Of a DNA stretch of 54,385 nucleotides, positions 53,752-54,385 are shown one piece after another. The stretch spans positions 1-54,385 of the forward strand of contig PDZS01000031.1 of the NCBI GenBank assembly GCA_002753225.1, in the 5' to 3' direction. Position numbers and translations under genes: made by a program. The DNA comes from Deltaproteobacteria bacterium YD0425bin51 (GTDB lineage Bacteria > Desulfobacterota > Desulfobacteria > Desulfobacterales > YD0425bin51). The notes beneath the pieces are model-generated. The model saw only the letters and a program-made list of their open reading frames with translations, made no database searches and was not told the origin of the DNA. The first letter of the stretch is position 1. Every line of letters begins with the position of its first letter.

Positions 53752-54385
53752 ATGAAAACTATAATTGTATATATTTCAGGAGCACTTGGTGATATTATTT
53801 TATCTACCCCAGCGCTATCTGTAATAAGGTACGCTTTTATTGACTATCATATTCATATTATTGGAACATCTTATTTATATGAGCTTTACCCTTATCTGTT
53901 TGATTCATTTACAAATATAAACTCAAGATTTGTAGCAAAATTATTTTCAGATGAAGCAATGTGTGCTATCAAAGAACATTCCATATGGAAAGATGCAGAA
54001 ACTATAATTATATTTGAGCGTTCAGGTTCTAATCTATCTCAATATATTAAAAAATTAAATTTAATAGTAATAAATGCATCTTTTAAAGATTGCAAATTTC
54101 ATTATAGCAATTTTTTATATTTTGAAACTATTAGAGCGCTTAAAGTATCATGTCAACTTAATATACCATATCCAGTATCAACAAAGCCAGATATTTATGT
54201 AGAAAAGCCATTTGCAATTATTCATCCAGGAAGCGGTTCTAAAAAGAAGAACGCTTCCTGTGAAATAATAAAAAAAGAATGTATACAAAAACAAGGTGTA
54301 CAAAAATGGAATTGGATTGTTTTATCAGGAGAGTCTGATATAGAATCAGTTAATTCATTTCTAAGGATATGGAAAATGCCAAAAA
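53752..54385 (+). CDS. Glycosyltransferase family 9 (heptosyltransferase-like), partial
   Basis: Start of a GT9 gene, cut by the window end after 211 codons. GT9 enzymes add heptose or related sugars to lipopolysaccharide cores. The N-terminal ISGALGDIILSTPALSVI and the central FAIIHPGSGSKKKN, where the family binds the donor, are both present. It starts 38 bases from hflX in divergent orientation, with no clear Shine-Dalgarno. Confidence 0.85.
   Translation, partial: MKTIIVYISGALGDIILSTPALSVIRYAFIDYHIHIIGTSYLYELYPYLFDSFTNINSRFVAKLFSDEAMCAIKEHSIWKDAETIIIFERSGSNLSQYIKKLNLIVINASFKDCKFHYSNFLYFETIRALKVSCQLNIPYPVSTKPDIYVEKPFAIIHPGSGSKKKNASCEIIKKECIQKQGVQKWNWIVLSGESDIESVNSFLRIWKMPK

Noticed and set aside
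1..54385. CRISPR arrays, tRNA and rRNA genes
   Set aside because: No regularly spaced repeats and no cloverleaf or rRNA-like sequence were noticed on reading; a covariance-model scan was not possible.

Overview
The window is about 54 kb of AT-rich bacterial chromosome. The host looks like an anaerobic Desulfobacterota (deltaproteobacterial) lineage, probably Desulfobacterales-like. This is inferred from gene content (DapL-type lysine synthesis, a ferredoxin:thioredoxin-reductase catalytic subunit next to a glutaredoxin, a rubredoxin-DUF2231 fusion, a GSU2403-type nucleotidyltransferase, an endonuclease-type MutL) and from gene order, not from a database search. No rRNA, tRNA or CRISPR array was seen.

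Layout. (1) 1-10.3 kb, mostly + strand housekeeping: cmk, rpsA, sppA, a YrdC/YciO gene on the opposite strand, guaB, then a tight run of GNAT gene, small conserved gene, mutL, DUF3313-nuclease lipoprotein and mltA. (2) 10.3-11.9 kb: a PHA-synthase-like gene and a divergent 59-codon gene. (3) 11.9-24.7 kb: a RiPP (ribosomally made, modified peptide) island whose base composition looks visibly less AT-rich than its surroundings. It holds two Nif11-type precursor genes, a class II lanthipeptide synthetase of the ProcM type, a YcaO protein, a B12-binding radical SAM enzyme (frameshifted), an unrecognised 368-residue protein, a FAD oxidoreductase fused to a squalene-cyclase-like domain, and an NHLM-type peptide exporter interrupted by a transposase remnant. 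(4) 24.9-30.1 kb, - strand: pgsA, transaldolase, YHS gene, folK, dapL, dapF, lysA. (5) 30.2-32.8 kb: redox genes (rubredoxin-DUF2231, ftrB, glutaredoxin, NDH-2). (6) 33-43.9 kb: accessory genes: ATPase-nuclease, nucleotidyltransferase, DUF362 protein, a compact - strand operon of four signalling/envelope genes, and a secreted lipase with its convergent foldase. (7) 44-54.4 kb: rsmI, glgB and glgP with a MITE-like element between the last two, folC, rpsU, adk, hflX and a truncated glycosyltransferase family 9 gene at the edge.

How the RiPP genes fit together. The two precursors share a Nif11 leader ending in a Gly-Gly/Gly-Ala-type site and, read from that site, both have 41-residue cores in exact register (Leu8, Ser9, Gly14, Cys17, Val20, Ser21, Gly24, Ala26, Cys31, Ala37, Trp41 shared). 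Ser9/Cys17 and Ser21/Cys31 are natural candidates for two lanthionine rings made by the LanM. YcaO, radical SAM and the FAD-toroid protein could add further modifications. The exporter has lost its membrane domain, its ATPase carries Asn in place of the switch histidine, and the radical SAM gene has a one-base homopolymer frameshift. The locus therefore looks partly decayed, or in need of resequencing at those points.

Two ordinary genes, mltA and hflX, both appear to start at an ATC codon placed correctly behind a Shine-Dalgarno sequence. Their recognisable N termini lie upstream of the first conventional start.
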